Origin: Viridibacillus sp050279675
Lineage (GTDB): Bacteria > Bacillota > Bacilli > Bacillales_A > Planococcaceae
Assembly (NCBI RefSeq): GCF_050279675.1
Contig: NZ_JBNNUK010000013.1
Coordinates: 35,001 to 99,000 of the forward strand
Direction of reading: 5' to 3'
DNA: 64,000 nt
In this document: positions 45,342 to 53,392 of the stretch, piece after piece
Layout of the letters: each line of letters begins with the position of its first letter
Numbering within the stretch: position 1 is the first letter of the stretch
Notes under the pieces: model-generated
What the model was told of the DNA's origin: nothing
Seen by the model: only the letters and a program-made list of their open reading frames with translations
Databases searched by the model: none
Made by a program: the position numbers and the translations under genes

Positions 45342-45550
45342 TCATTTAACAGTCACATCCTTAGTATCATTTTGAAAATACTCTATAGCAATTCGCCGAA
45401 TATGAACGAACCCAAAAGGCGATTCGAATGAGAAATTCTCCTAAAACACTACTTTCATTCTACATAAAATCTATTTCAAATTAAGTACTTTTTGAAAACA
45501 AGTAAAAATTCCCCATGAGCTATCAATGTAGTATTTTAGCATGATAAAGT
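45342..45550. repeat. 209-bp direct repeat, copy 2
   Basis: Gapless match to 37765-37973, same orientation, about 93% identical. It still contains the hutH start codon (CAT at 45343-45345), but unrelated sequence follows, so no hutH coding region survives here. Transcription from a promoter in this copy would enter the bacteriocin side of the block. Confidence 0.92.
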
Positions 45551-45591
45551 TATTGATATTGTTTTAAAATAACTCCAAACACGATTACATT

Positions 45592-46044
45592 TTATTCTTC
45601 TTCCATCGTAAAAGGTTCTATTACTCTTTTTTCATGGGACGATAACACAATATTTGTTGAAGGTGTGCCGTATTGCATGGAGTCATTAATAAATTGCTCT
45701 AAACTCTCTACAGAATGCGTTGCTATTTTGACAATATAGCTAATCTCTCCTGCCACCCTGTAACACTCAAGTACATCAGAATGATTATGACAAAAACTTG
45801 CTAATGCTTTACAATCCTTTGACTCGAACAAAATAATCGCACGCATTGGACGATGCATTTTGTTCAAAGCAACTTTTGCATGATAACCTTCAATAATTTG
45901 CTTTTCTTCAAGCTTTCGAACTCTCTCTATAACTGCAGGAGCCGATAAATGAACGATTTCTGCTAATTCTTTCATAGAAGTTTTGGCATTTAGCTGTAAT
46001 TCCCTTACTATCTTTTTATCTATTTGATCCATTTTTTCACTCAC
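45592..46044 (-). CDS. Lrp/AsnC-family transcriptional regulator
   Basis: A 150-residue Lrp/AsnC regulator: an N-terminal helix-turn-helix (MDQIDKKIVRELQLNAKTSM, then ELAEIVHLSAPAVIERVRKL) and a C-terminal RAM ligand-binding domain with CYRVAGEISYIVKI. Such proteins bind amino acids and act as local or global regulators. It is divergent from a DJ-1-type gene and, without the repeat-bounded insertion, would be next to hutH, which suggests histidine or amino-acid control (inference). Confidence 0.88.
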   Translation of the reverse strand: MSEKMDQIDKKIVRELQLNAKTSMKELAEIVHLSAPAVIERVRKLEEKQIIEGYHAKVALNKMHRPMRAIILFESKDCKALASFCHNHSDVLECYRVAGEISYIVKIATHSVESLEQFINDSMQYGTPSTNIVLSSHEKRVIEPFTMEEE

Positions 46045-46172
46045 CTTTTTTTATTAAATAGAATAACTCAAAATCCTTATAATATAAATTTAATTAAAGA
46101 AATATCCTTTTTCAGATTATGTAATATAACTTTTTATTTATTTAAAATTAAGATATTGGAGGGATTAAAGAA

Positions 46173-46757
46173 ATGAAAAAAATATTATTGTTATTGGCAG
46201 ATGGCTTTGAAGCAGTAGAGGCGAGCGTATTTACAGATGTGCTTGGTTGGAACAAATGGGAAGGCGACGGCTCAACTGAGGTTGTGACAGTTGGCCTTCG
46301 AGATACATTAACTTGCACTTGGAATTTCAACGTTGTACCTGAAAAAACAGTTGATGACATCCAATTAGATGAATTTGATGCATTGGCTATTCCCGGAGGA
46401 TTTGAAGAGGCAGGCTTTTATGAAGACGCATTTAGTGAATCATTTTTGAAAGTAATCCGGCATTTTGATGCAAAACAAAAACCTATTGCTAGCATTTGTG
46501 TTGCATCATTAGCACTTGGTAAAAGTGGCATTCTAGCAAATAGAAAAGCAACGACTTATGCTCACCCAACAAGTATAAGAAAAGAACAGTTAAAGGATTT
46601 TGGCGTAAACGTACAAAATGAGAGAATTGTTCAAGACGGTAATATTATTACATCATCCAATCCTGGTACTGCTTTTGATGTCGCTTTCCTATTACTTGAA
46701 ATGCTAACGACAAAAGAAAATACACATCATGTGAAAGATCTAATGGGATTTGCCTAA
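46173..46757 (+). CDS. DJ-1/PfpI family protein
   Basis: A 194-residue protein of the DJ-1/ThiJ/PfpI superfamily. The nucleophile elbow cysteine is Cys109 in IASICVASLALG and its partner acid is Glu14 in ADGFEAVEA; the conserved AIPGGFEEAG loop is present. Members include deglycases, chaperones and glyoxalase III-type enzymes; the reaction is not predictable. It is divergent from the Lrp-type gene and may be its target. Ribosome site GGAGGG. Confidence 0.88.
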   Translation: MKKILLLLADGFEAVEASVFTDVLGWNKWEGDGSTEVVTVGLRDTLTCTWNFNVVPEKTVDDIQLDEFDALAIPGGFEEAGFYEDAFSESFLKVIRHFDAKQKPIASICVASLALGKSGILANRKATTYAHPTSIRKEQLKDFGVNVQNERIVQDGNIITSSNPGTAFDVAFLLLEMLTTKENTHHVKDLMGFA

Positions 46758-46800
46758 ACAAAGGTAAATTAAGCTGATGTGTTTTCAATTCATTAAAAAA

Positions 46801-46835
46801 CTGCTAAGTAATCGACTTTAACGAATACTTAGCAG
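46801..46835. terminator. Bidirectional terminator between the DJ-1 and OsmC genes
   Basis: Hairpin with arms CTGCTAAGTA and TACTTAGCAG, flanked by an A-run on the left and T-rich sequence. Confidence 0.85.
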
Positions 46836-46841
46836 CTCATC

Positions 46842-47291
46842 TTACTCTTCTATTTTTAAATGCACTTGCAACTCAAGTGCCACATTCCCTTGAATTGCCT
46901 TACTGATCATACATGTTTTTTCTGCTTTTTCTGCAAGTTTTTGCGTTAGACTAGCATCTCGTGCCGTTGAACCGTTTGATAAAGTGATTTCTGGTTTATG
47001 GATGATTTTCTTATACGTAAAGACTCCATTCGTTACATCAACGATTCCTTCAGATTGCATCGATAAACTCACTACATCGATACTTGAACGCTCAAGCATA
47101 GCGGCTAACGTAATAATATAACAAGTCGCAGCAGCTCCTAACAACATCTCATCTGGATTTGTACCAATACCAGGCCCATCCATTTCAGATGGAATCGATA
47201 CTTTTGTTTGTAGTTGACCAGATGCGATTGTACCTACCTCATTACGACCACCTGGCCAATTCGCAGTCAAATTAAAACTGTGTTCTGCCAT
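46842..47291 (-). CDS. OsmC-family peroxiredoxin-like protein
   Basis: A 149-residue OsmC/Ohr-like protein. The two redox cysteines are Cys57 in GAAATCYIITLAAML and Cys127 in AEKTCMISKAI; the conserved TNPDEML segment precedes the first. Members reduce organic hydroperoxides with thiol donors. The subgroup resembles the general 'OsmC peroxidase' rather than Ohr (N-terminus AEHSFNLTANWPGG). It lies 15 bases downstream of a small membrane-protein gene in the same direction, which may be co-transcribed. Confidence 0.87.
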   Translation of the reverse strand: MAEHSFNLTANWPGGRNEVGTIASGQLQTKVSIPSEMDGPGIGTNPDEMLLGAAATCYIITLAAMLERSSIDVVSLSMQSEGIVDVTNGVFTYKKIIHKPEITLSNGSTARDASLTQKLAEKAEKTCMISKAIQGNVALELQVHLKIEE

Positions 47292-47306
47292 GATTAAACC
47301 TCATTT

Positions 47307-47768
47307 CTAATCCGCAAATGAATAGTATTTTTCTGTATATGGATCGAATGCATAACGCGTAACTACTTTATTCTTTTCAAGCGTAATAATATACATTTCT
47401 AGCCCCGAATAGTCGACAATTGTCCCGCTAAATTTACGGTCTTTCACAACTTTCCCGCCCTCGGTACGCGAAATAATTTGCGCTGCATCTTCTACTTTAA
47501 AACTCGGTACATGCTTTTGGAAATAGAAAGGTGCAATTATTAAAAGTACATATGCAATTATGATAAGTACATTCTTTTTTCTTATATTACTTTTTTCAAC
47601 CAATATAAAGTAAGCGACGAACAATAATACATTACCGCCAATAATATAAACTGGCATATCTCCCAGACCATTAATAAATAGATATTTTTTCCCTATAAAA
47701 TAATAATACAGCATCTGTAATGTTGAAATTACAAGTATTCCTTGTAAAAGTCGTTTTCTCTTATACAT
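47307..47768 (-). CDS. Small membrane protein of unknown function
   Basis: A 153-residue protein with three hydrophobic segments (about 8-26, 38-58 and 66-84) followed by an extracytoplasmic domain of about 65 residues with the pattern GTIVDYSGLEMYIITLEKN. I do not recognise the family. It is upstream of and close to the OsmC gene. Start ATG follows AGGTGAAACATAA. Confidence 0.6.
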   Translation of the reverse strand: MYKRKRLLQGILVISTLQMLYYYFIGKKYLFINGLGDMPVYIIGGNVLLFVAYFILVEKSNIRKKNVLIIIAYVLLIIAPFYFQKHVPSFKVEDAAQIISRTEGGKVVKDRKFSGTIVDYSGLEMYIITLEKNKVVTRYAFDPYTEKYYSFAD

Positions 47769-47770
47769 TT

Positions 47771-48203
47771 ATGTTTCACCTCAAAAAATTTATAGATCCT
47801 ATGTTCAATAAAAAGCATTCGAAGCCCACGACAAATTATGCCATAATAGAATGCAGATTGGTAGAAGGAAAACCGGTCACTCTTATAGAAGAAACATCGG
47901 ACAAGCATTTTCGTATTCACAACGATCCTATTATTATTTACACTCTATGTACTCTTTTTGCCTAAACCAATAGCTTTTCTAATGAAAAAGATGTTTGATG
48001 TTGGCGTTGTAGTGAAGCCTGAAAATTATGAGGCCAACGAGAAAAAGACAAAGAGCTTGAATACTATCGATTATGATTATTAGTATAAAGACGGTTACCT
48101 TAATATCATTGTTCCCAAAGACAGGTCAGAACATGTAAACGTAATTTCAAATTCATGGCGATGCATTGGTGCATTCGTTATAAATGTTGGCAAGAGAAAA
48201 TAG
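47771..48203 (+). pseudogene. Degraded gene, unknown membrane-like protein
   Basis: Three collinear pieces can be read: MFHLKKFIDPMFNKKHSKP to IYTL (to about 47960); after a one-base frame change, VLFLPKPIAFLMKKMFDVGV to IDYDY ending at a TAG (48081-48083); then in the same frame YKDGYLNIIVPKDR to VGKRK ending at 48203. Together they would make about 144 residues with one hydrophobic segment. No ribosome site is visible. I call it a probable pseudogene; the family is unknown. Confidence 0.4.
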
Positions 48204-48300
48204 AAAAGATTTATCACTATGATTTTAGGGCAAAATTATTCTTATAAGTATGAGCATATATTTGCTTGTCGTGATATTACTTTTATTGTTCAAAACAAAA

Positions 48301-48332
48301 AAACGCCAATCGATTATTCGATTGACGTTTTA
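48301..48332 (-). terminator. Terminator of the EamA transporter gene
   Basis: Hairpin AAACGCCAATCG-attatt-CGATTG(A)CGTTTT just after the EamA-family stop codon with a T-run on the minus strand. Confidence 0.8.
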
Positions 48333-48335
48333 CAA

Positions 48336-49244
48336 TTATAATTCGTCGGCTAGACCGAGGATGACAATACCTAGCATAATAATTGCAATGACGAAGTATT
48401 GTTTCTTTGTTAGTTTTTCTTTTAAGAAAATACGCGATAGTATAATTGAGAAAATACAGTATGATGAAATAATTGGTGCGGAGATAAACGCATATGCTGA
48501 AATTGCGTACACATAGAAGAACTGACCAATCGTTTCTAAAACTGCTGCGTATGTGCGATCACGCTCTTTAAATACATTGAATTTCACTTTTTTATAGAAG
48601 CGAAGATAGATAAAGCATACAATTGCTACGATAAAGAATGTGTATTCATATGCTAGTAGCGCTGCATCTTCAGTCATAATTGTTAACTCATCTAAATAGA
48701 TACCATCAGCAAAAGTTCCTACCCCATCTATTAATGCGTATAAAATCGGGAATAACATTGCGAAAAATCCAAATTGATATTTACGTTCGATTTTAACTTT
48801 TTGAGAACGTAATAATGCATCATCCTGTTGCTTTTCAATAACAGCAATCCAAATAACACCAGCTGTAATAGCAATGATCCCTGCAAAATGTATCCACGTA
48901 ACTTCTTGTGGAAAGAACATATATAATAATATCGTTGTAACCGCACCTGAAGCATTTTGCACTGGCGCTGCAATAGATAATTCTAAATAACGTAATCCAA
49001 CATAACCAAAAACCATTGAAACAATGTACAATGTAGAAACAGGCAAATACGTTAACATATCTTGTGGATGGAATTCTAAACCTTTCACGAACATATAGAT
49101 CGTTGCGTGAATCCCCATAACAAGACCAACCATAATGGTTATTTTGATATGACTATTTTTGTCATTTGTATCTGAGCCCTTTTTATAAAATAAGTTCGCT
49201 GCTCCCCATGAGAGCCATGTTAATATTGCAAATAAAAACCACAT
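48336..49244 (-). CDS. EamA/DMT-family transporter
   Basis: A 302-residue protein with ten predicted transmembrane helices in two EamA halves. The first half begins WFLFAILTWLSWGAANLFYKKG, and the second ends in ISAPIISSYCIFSIILSRIF and KEKLTKKQY, the usual last-helix motif. Drug/metabolite transporters of this kind export amino acids or other small metabolites; the substrate is unknown. A 45-codon frame on the same strand lies about 70 bases upstream. Confidence 0.85.
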   Translation of the reverse strand: MWFLFAILTWLSWGAANLFYKKGSDTNDKNSHIKITIMVGLVMGIHATIYMFVKGLEFHPQDMLTYLPVSTLYIVSMVFGYVGLRYLELSIAAPVQNASGAVTTILLYMFFPQEVTWIHFAGIIAITAGVIWIAVIEKQQDDALLRSQKVKIERKYQFGFFAMLFPILYALIDGVGTFADGIYLDELTIMTEDAALLAYEYTFFIVAIVCFIYLRFYKKVKFNVFKERDRTYAAVLETIGQFFYVYAISAYAFISAPIISSYCIFSIILSRIFLKEKLTKKQYFVIAIIMLGIVILGLADEL

Positions 49245-49316
49245 AATCTAAATAAACTCCTTTTTAATGGTAACCTAGTAATTTTGGATAAATAGTAAGG
49301 TAAATAACCATTAAAA

Positions 49317-49454
49317 TTATGGAGAGTAATGCATTTTGAAAGCCTTGGTTACTTCTTGCTTCGTAGTAGCAATTACACCATTCTGGATATTAAGTCCATT
49401 GACAAATAGATTGCCTAAACTGAACAAACCGTTGGCTAAAAAAGCTTTTTTCAT
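49317..49454 (-). CDS. Candidate 45-residue peptide upstream of the EamA gene
   Basis: A minus-strand frame with an excellent ribosome site (GGAGGT, nine bases before the ATG). The product begins MKKAFLANGLFSLGNLFVNG and continues LNIQNGVIATTKQEVTKAF to a short basic/aromatic end. It has a modestly hydrophobic first half. It could be a small membrane or leader peptide, or the start of a lost gene. I do not recognise it. Confidence 0.45.
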   Translation of the reverse strand: MKKAFLANGLFSLGNLFVNGLNIQNGVIATTKQEVTKAFKMHYSP

Positions 49455-49573
49455 GTAGAAATACCTCCGTTCTGTCTAATTGTATGTATTTTTTCACCCA
49501 TTGACAATAAGTATTTTTATAATAGCGCTTCCAATTACACAAGGACTTTAAGCCCTCTATACAATAGAATAAG

Positions 49574-49625
49574 AACGTTGATTTCCGCTACGTGCGGGCG
49601 GGGCCGCTCTCCGCTCCAATCAACT
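49574..49625. repeat. Short palindromic intergenic repeat, copy B
   Basis: Begins AACGTTGATTTCCGCTACG and ends CTCCGCTCCAATCAACT, as at 34177-34240 but with a shorter GC-rich centre. It lies in the gap 49455-49797, which otherwise shows no gene. Confidence 0.7.
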
Positions 49626-49797
49626 GAAATATGTAACTATTACAGCATACTATAAACGATATTTTTGAGGTGACGGAAAAAAATAAAGCTCGTCACTTAG
49701 ACATGGCGAGCAGCTTAATAGTGGGAAGTTGATTGAAAAGTACGCTTAATTAAATGAATTATCCTATTGTTTAAACCTAAAAAAAGAATGTAAAAAT

Positions 49798-49837
49798 GAC
49801 AAAAGGCATCGAGAATTCACTTCTCGATGCCTTTTGT
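49798..49837. terminator. Strong hairpin terminator
   Basis: Arms GGCATCGAGAA and TTCTCGATGCC extended by GACAAA/TTTTGTC form an almost perfect stem of about 17 bp. It lies downstream of the zinc-ribbon gene on the minus strand, about 100 bases after its stop, and could serve either direction. Confidence 0.7.
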
Positions 49838-49941
49838 CAACACTCTGAGCCTTCTTAAAAGAATTAATTTAAGAGGGTTGTTTATTTAGCAGATATCTCT
49901 TAAATATAAAAAACATTCTGTCCCGGATTGAAGCTATTCGA

Positions 49942-50157
49942 TTAAATAATTCTTTGTACTTCTTCAAAGTTCGGTATTCCTTTTACTAGATTATACTCTG
50001 CCCATTTCTTTACTTCACTTTCTACGGCTCTATTCTGCCATTCAAAACAACCACATTCCCTGCAATGACTTTCCATATACGTGTTATTATTCCGTCTTTT
50101 TTGATACACCGTTTCTTCCTTACAATTGTAGCAATATAGTTTTTTCTCTAATTCCAT
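49942..50157 (-). CDS. Small zinc-ribbon protein
   Basis: A 71-residue protein with two CxxC knuckles, Cys9/Cys12 (CYNC) and Cys32/Cys35 (CREC, with Cys37 nearby), spaced 19 residues, followed by a helical C-terminus. It should bind one zinc. No function is assigned. Its ATG lies inside a preceding 38-codon frame on the same strand. It stands back to back with the DsbA-like gene. Confidence 0.6.
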   Translation of the reverse strand: MELEKKLYCYNCKEETVYQKRRNNNTYMESHCRECGCFEWQNRAVESEVKKWAEYNLVKGIPNFEEVQRII

Positions 50158-50264
50158 CGGTAGCCACCTAACCTTTCTTGTATGTTGGTTTTAATTGTGG
50201 CTACAGCTTTCTCTATTTGTGCTCTATTTAATCTCGCTAATGGATACTTTTTTATTTTCTCCAT
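50148..50264 (-). CDS. Possible 38-residue upstream ORF coupled to the zinc-ribbon gene
   Basis: Encodes MEKIKKYPLARLNRAQIEKA then VATIKTNIQERLGGYRWN. Its stop overlaps the first ten bases of the zinc-ribbon gene, and GGTGGC at its end would be that gene's ribosome site. Its own ribosome site is weak. It could be a short coupled gene or the remnant of a longer one. Confidence 0.3.
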   Translation of the reverse strand: MEKIKKYPLARLNRAQIEKAVATIKTNIQERLGGYRWN

Positions 50265-50329
50265 ATCGTTTTAAAACCTACAATAATAGGTATCATCACG
50301 AACAACTATATAGATACAAAAATAAATAA

Positions 50330-50365
50330 TTGACATTCGTTAAAGCTGTAACTATAATAGTTACA
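50330..50365 (+). promoter_or_regulatory. Consensus promoter with operator 1 for the DsbA-like/nitroreductase pair
   Basis: TTGACA (50330-50335), a 17-base spacer and TATAAT (50353-50358): a perfect sigma-A promoter. The perfect palindrome TGTAACTAT-A-ATAGTTACA (50347-50365) covers the -10 element exactly, so a dimeric repressor would block RNA polymerase. Confidence 0.85.
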
Positions 50366-50478
50366 ACAGGGAGGTTAAATTTTAAATAGTAGTCGATTTT
50401 CAAAACATCACTACAAAATAAAATACATTATACTCTGTAAAAGTGTAAGAATATTTATGATTTCTATTTTTTTTGAAG

Positions 50479-50505
50479 ATGTTGTAACTTAGTTAGTTAC
50501 AACAT
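50479..50505 (+). promoter_or_regulatory. Operator 2 in the leader of the DsbA-like gene
   Basis: Perfect 11-bp arms ATGTTGTAACT and AGTTACAACAT with a 5-base centre. It shares TGTAACT-N5-AGTTACA with operator 1. It lies 37 bases before the ATG. TTGAAG at 50474 might mark a second, weaker promoter under the same operator. Confidence 0.75.
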
Positions 50506-50541
50506 TGTGCTACTACTACTAAAAAAGGAAGGTAATATACG

Positions 50542-51192
50542 ATGACTGTAAAAATTAAAGCTTATTCGGATTTTATATGCCCATTTTGTTTTTTAGGTAA
50601 AGGTCCTTTAGATGAGATTGTAAAGGAAAAAGACGTTGAAGTAGAATGGATGCCATTTGAATTACGTCCAAGTCCACATTCTAAAATTGATCCATGGAAA
50701 GAACCTGATAAATTAAGTTCATGGGATTCCTTTATCCTACCTACTGCAAAAAAACTAGGAGTTGACATGCGTTTACCACGTGTTTCTCCACACCCATATA
50801 CCAACTTGGCATTTGAAGGATGTCATTTCGCAAAAGAACATGGAAAAGGAAATGAATTTCACCATAGAGTATTTACTGCGTTTTTCCAAGAGGAACAAAA
50901 CATAGAGAACGTAGAAGTATTAACAAATTTAGCAGGTGAAGTTGGTTTGTCTATGGATGATTTTAAGGACGCTTTAGTATCACGCAAATATCGCGAGGTT
51001 CATCAAAAAGCTCTAAATCACGCCTATGAAGAAGCGCAAATTATGGCTGTTCCGACATTCATTATTGGTGATGAAGTGATTCAAGGATTAGCCAGCAAAG
51101 AAAGATTAGCTCAAGTCATTGATAAGGAATTAAAAAAAAAGAAAACAAATGACTTTGATGGCATGCAATGCGCTATAAATGGGAATTGCTAA
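50542..51192 (+). CDS. DsbA-family/FrnE-like oxidoreductase
   Basis: A 216-residue cytosolic DsbA-like thioredoxin-fold protein: redox pair Cys13/Cys16 in FICPFCFLGK, helical insertion, and the cis-Pro loop MAVPTFIIGDEVIQGL near the C-terminus. It belongs to the FrnE/2-hydroxychromene isomerase-like group, many of which are induced by thiol or electrophile stress. It is under a promoter with two identical operators and is followed by a nitroreductase, a pairing that fits quinone/diamide-type stress (inference). Ribosome site AAGGAAGG. Confidence 0.86.
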   Translation: MTVKIKAYSDFICPFCFLGKGPLDEIVKEKDVEVEWMPFELRPSPHSKIDPWKEPDKLSSWDSFILPTAKKLGVDMRLPRVSPHPYTNLAFEGCHFAKEHGKGNEFHHRVFTAFFQEEQNIENVEVLTNLAGEVGLSMDDFKDALVSRKYREVHQKALNHAYEEAQIMAVPTFIIGDEVIQGLASKERLAQVIDKELKKKKTNDFDGMQCAINGNC

Positions 51193-51317
51193 TACTAGAT
51201 TTAAACTACAGTGGAGTTTTGTAAGTATTTCCTTACTTTAAATAACTGCTTGCTCTGTCAGAAAAATCTATGTGTATAAATATTATTTTAAAATTAAACT
51301 TATTTGGAGGAATTAAA

Positions 51318-51920
51318 ATGTCATTAACTACAACAAACTTAAAAGAAGCAATTATTAACCGTCGATCTATTCGTAAGGTGAAAAAAAATGAAAACATTAC
51401 AAAAGAAAGAATCAGTGAACTATTAAAAACAGCTTTATATGCTCCGACATCATTTAATATGCAAAGTGGACGTATCGTCGTAGTAATGGAAAATGAACAT
51501 GACAAGTTTTGGGATATCGTAAAAGAAACACTACGCTCTCGTGTACCAGCAGAGAATTTTGAGGCAACTGCAGAAAGATTACAAGGGTTCCGCGATGGAG
51601 TAGGAACAGTACTATTCTTCGAAAACCAAGGAACAATAAAAACAATGCAAGAAAATGCACCATCTTATAAAGAACAATTCCCATTTTGGTCTCATCAAGG
51701 TAGTGCAATGTTGCAATACGCAACATGGATGTCTTTAACGGCTGAAGGAATCGGCGCATCACTGCAGCACTATAACCCAATTATTGATGAAGAAGTAAAA
51801 CAAACTTGGGATATCCCAGCAGAATGGAGCTTAGTAGCACAAATGCCATTTGGTGAGCCAAACGAACAACCAGGAGAAAGAACATTCTTACCTTTTGAAG
51901 ATGTTGTGAAGTTTTATTAA
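51318..51920 (+). CDS. Nitroreductase family protein
   Basis: A 200-residue FMN-dependent nitroreductase-fold protein. RRSIRKVK at the N-terminus binds the FMN phosphate, APTSFNMQSGRIVVV follows, and the C-terminal AQMPFGEPNEQPGERTFLP closes the flavin site. Enzymes of this type reduce quinones or nitro compounds with NAD(P)H. The frame is open 48 bases further upstream, but MSLTTTNLKEA follows GGAGG and matches the family start. Probably co-transcribed with the DsbA-like gene 125 bases upstream. Confidence 0.87.
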   Translation: MSLTTTNLKEAIINRRSIRKVKKNENITKERISELLKTALYAPTSFNMQSGRIVVVMENEHDKFWDIVKETLRSRVPAENFEATAERLQGFRDGVGTVLFFENQGTIKTMQENAPSYKEQFPFWSHQGSAMLQYATWMSLTAEGIGASLQHYNPIIDEEVKQTWDIPAEWSLVAQMPFGEPNEQPGERTFLPFEDVVKFY

Positions 51921-52094
51921 TTGACGCGGTCTTCTGACACCATATCTAAAGAATATTTAAAGTTCATATCATATTATAATCGTTCAATAACTTCGACATC
52001 TGATAAGTCAAAAATAGAGAGTGCGACCGCTATAAAAACAATATTTTGTCGAAAACACTACCTGGAATTAGTACATCTATTATACAGAAAAACA

Positions 52095-52131
52095 GATAGC
52101 TCATCCTCGAATTTAGCGAGAATGGGCTATC
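52095..52131. terminator. Hairpin after the nitroreductase gene
   Basis: Imperfect 15-bp arms GATAGCTCATCCTCG and CGAGAATGGGCTATC; the same hairpin type with related flanks recurs at about 53408-53442. Confidence 0.6.
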
Positions 52132-52146
52132 TTGTATATACTATAT

Positions 52147-52195
52147 GACTTTTTCAGTGGCATCGTTATGATTAACTTGATCTTTTCCTCTTAGT
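52147..52195. repeat. Relic of a permease 3' end, copy A
   Basis: About 50 bases (ACTTTTTCAGTGGCATCGTT onward) match 53460-53508. On the minus strand they read FTKRKRSS then stop, close to TTRKRSSWL at the end of the permease at 53478. This suggests a lost duplicate of that gene. A further short ACTTTTTCAGTGCC copy occurs at 52271. Another hairpin (CATGGC(A)GAAACGAT / ATCGTTTC(C)GCCATG) lies at 52222-52253. No gene is present in 51921-52354. Confidence 0.5.
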
Positions 52196-52354
52196 GAAAT
52201 TAACGGCCACGAAGAAAAAGCCATGGCAGAAACGATTAATCGTTTCCGCCATGACTAAAATTCATTTTATGGACTTTTTCAGTGCCTTCGCATAAAGCTA
52301 GGCGCTCTTTTTATGCAGTGGAATACCAACTTCATTAGCATGATTAATAATTTT

Positions 52355-53074
52355 CTAGTTTAAGTTTATGTTTACAGTTTCTTTACTTTGATTTACATAT
52401 TGAACTGATACATAAGGTGATTGATAGCTAATGAAAGAATTCGTATGTACTCCAGACCAAACTGCATTTGAAGTAGAACTTGTTCCTATTGTAGCGTCTG
52501 ACCAATACACGTTTTTCATATAAGACTTAGAAGCAAAATTATCTCCACCAATTTGTGCAATTGACGTTACACGTTTTAATGAATTGCCATTTCCACTTTT
52601 TTTCCATCCATTTGCAGTAGCATTTAACACAACTGTACGCTTAACCCCATCTGTAGCAGTTCCACTTACACTAAGCTCAACCGTATTATCAGATGTTACA
52701 TAAAACTTCATAAAAACAGTTTGTCCACTTTTAAAACGAGTTGTTGACGTACCACTTGAAGGGCGATTACCATTCACAGAAATAAAAGGGGCCCAATTGT
52801 CTAGTGTTGGACTATGTTGTAATCCCGCATCTACTTCTACCGAACCATTATGTCCACCTAAATAAATATAACCTGTGTCAGTTGAATTACCATAATGTAC
52901 GTCATTTCCACCAGGTATGTAAACATTTGTAGACATCCACGAATAACCTGAATTTGATAATGCCTTTCTGTATGGTCCCGTACCAGTTGATGCAGCATCA
53001 GCTTGCGTTGGGATTAATAATACAAGTAAAGAAAAAATAGAAAAGATAGATAAAATACTGATTAATTTTTTCAA
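52355..53074 (-). CDS. Secreted YrpD-like protein
   Basis: A 239-residue secreted protein: a signal peptide with cleavage after ADA (about residue 27), then a beta-rich, Ser/Thr/Gly-rich domain with VYIPGGNDVHYGNSTDTGYI, YLGGHNGSVEVDAGLQHSPT and WAPFISVNG. I recognise similarity to YrpD of B. subtilis, a secreted protein of unknown function. No cysteine, no cell-wall anchor. The start is TTG preceded by GGGGGT; the gene is monocistronic. The gap 53075-53392 upstream shows nothing more than A/T-rich sequence. Confidence 0.7.
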   Translation of the reverse strand: MKKLISILSIFSIFSLLVLLIPTQADAASTGTGPYRKALSNSGYSWMSTNVYIPGGNDVHYGNSTDTGYIYLGGHNGSVEVDAGLQHSPTLDNWAPFISVNGNRPSSGTSTTRFKSGQTVFMKFYVTSDNTVELSVSGTATDGVKRTVVLNATANGWKKSGNGNSLKRVTSIAQIGGDNFASKSYMKNVYWSDATIGTSSTSNAVWSGVHTNSFISYQSPYVSVQYVNQSKETVNINLN

Positions 53075-53392
53075 TTTTATACCCCCTAAATTTTATTACA
53101 TCTTATATTTTATACCAGAATAACAAATTTGTAAACATTTATTATAAATGTAATATTATGCTAATTTTAAATCCTATACAAATTGAGTAATGGGCTATAA
53201 TTTTAAGTTATTTCGTTTGGCTCATTTATTTGAATTTTTACTTCGTAAGTAAGTGTGTCTAAGACTAAAATTGCATACATCTCTTATTATCCAATTGCAA
53301 AAAAGGGCAATTCAATAAGAGTATAACTCCTATCAAATCACCCTAACCTTGTTTAAACGTTGATTTTACAGCATTTCTACTGCTAAATTTAA

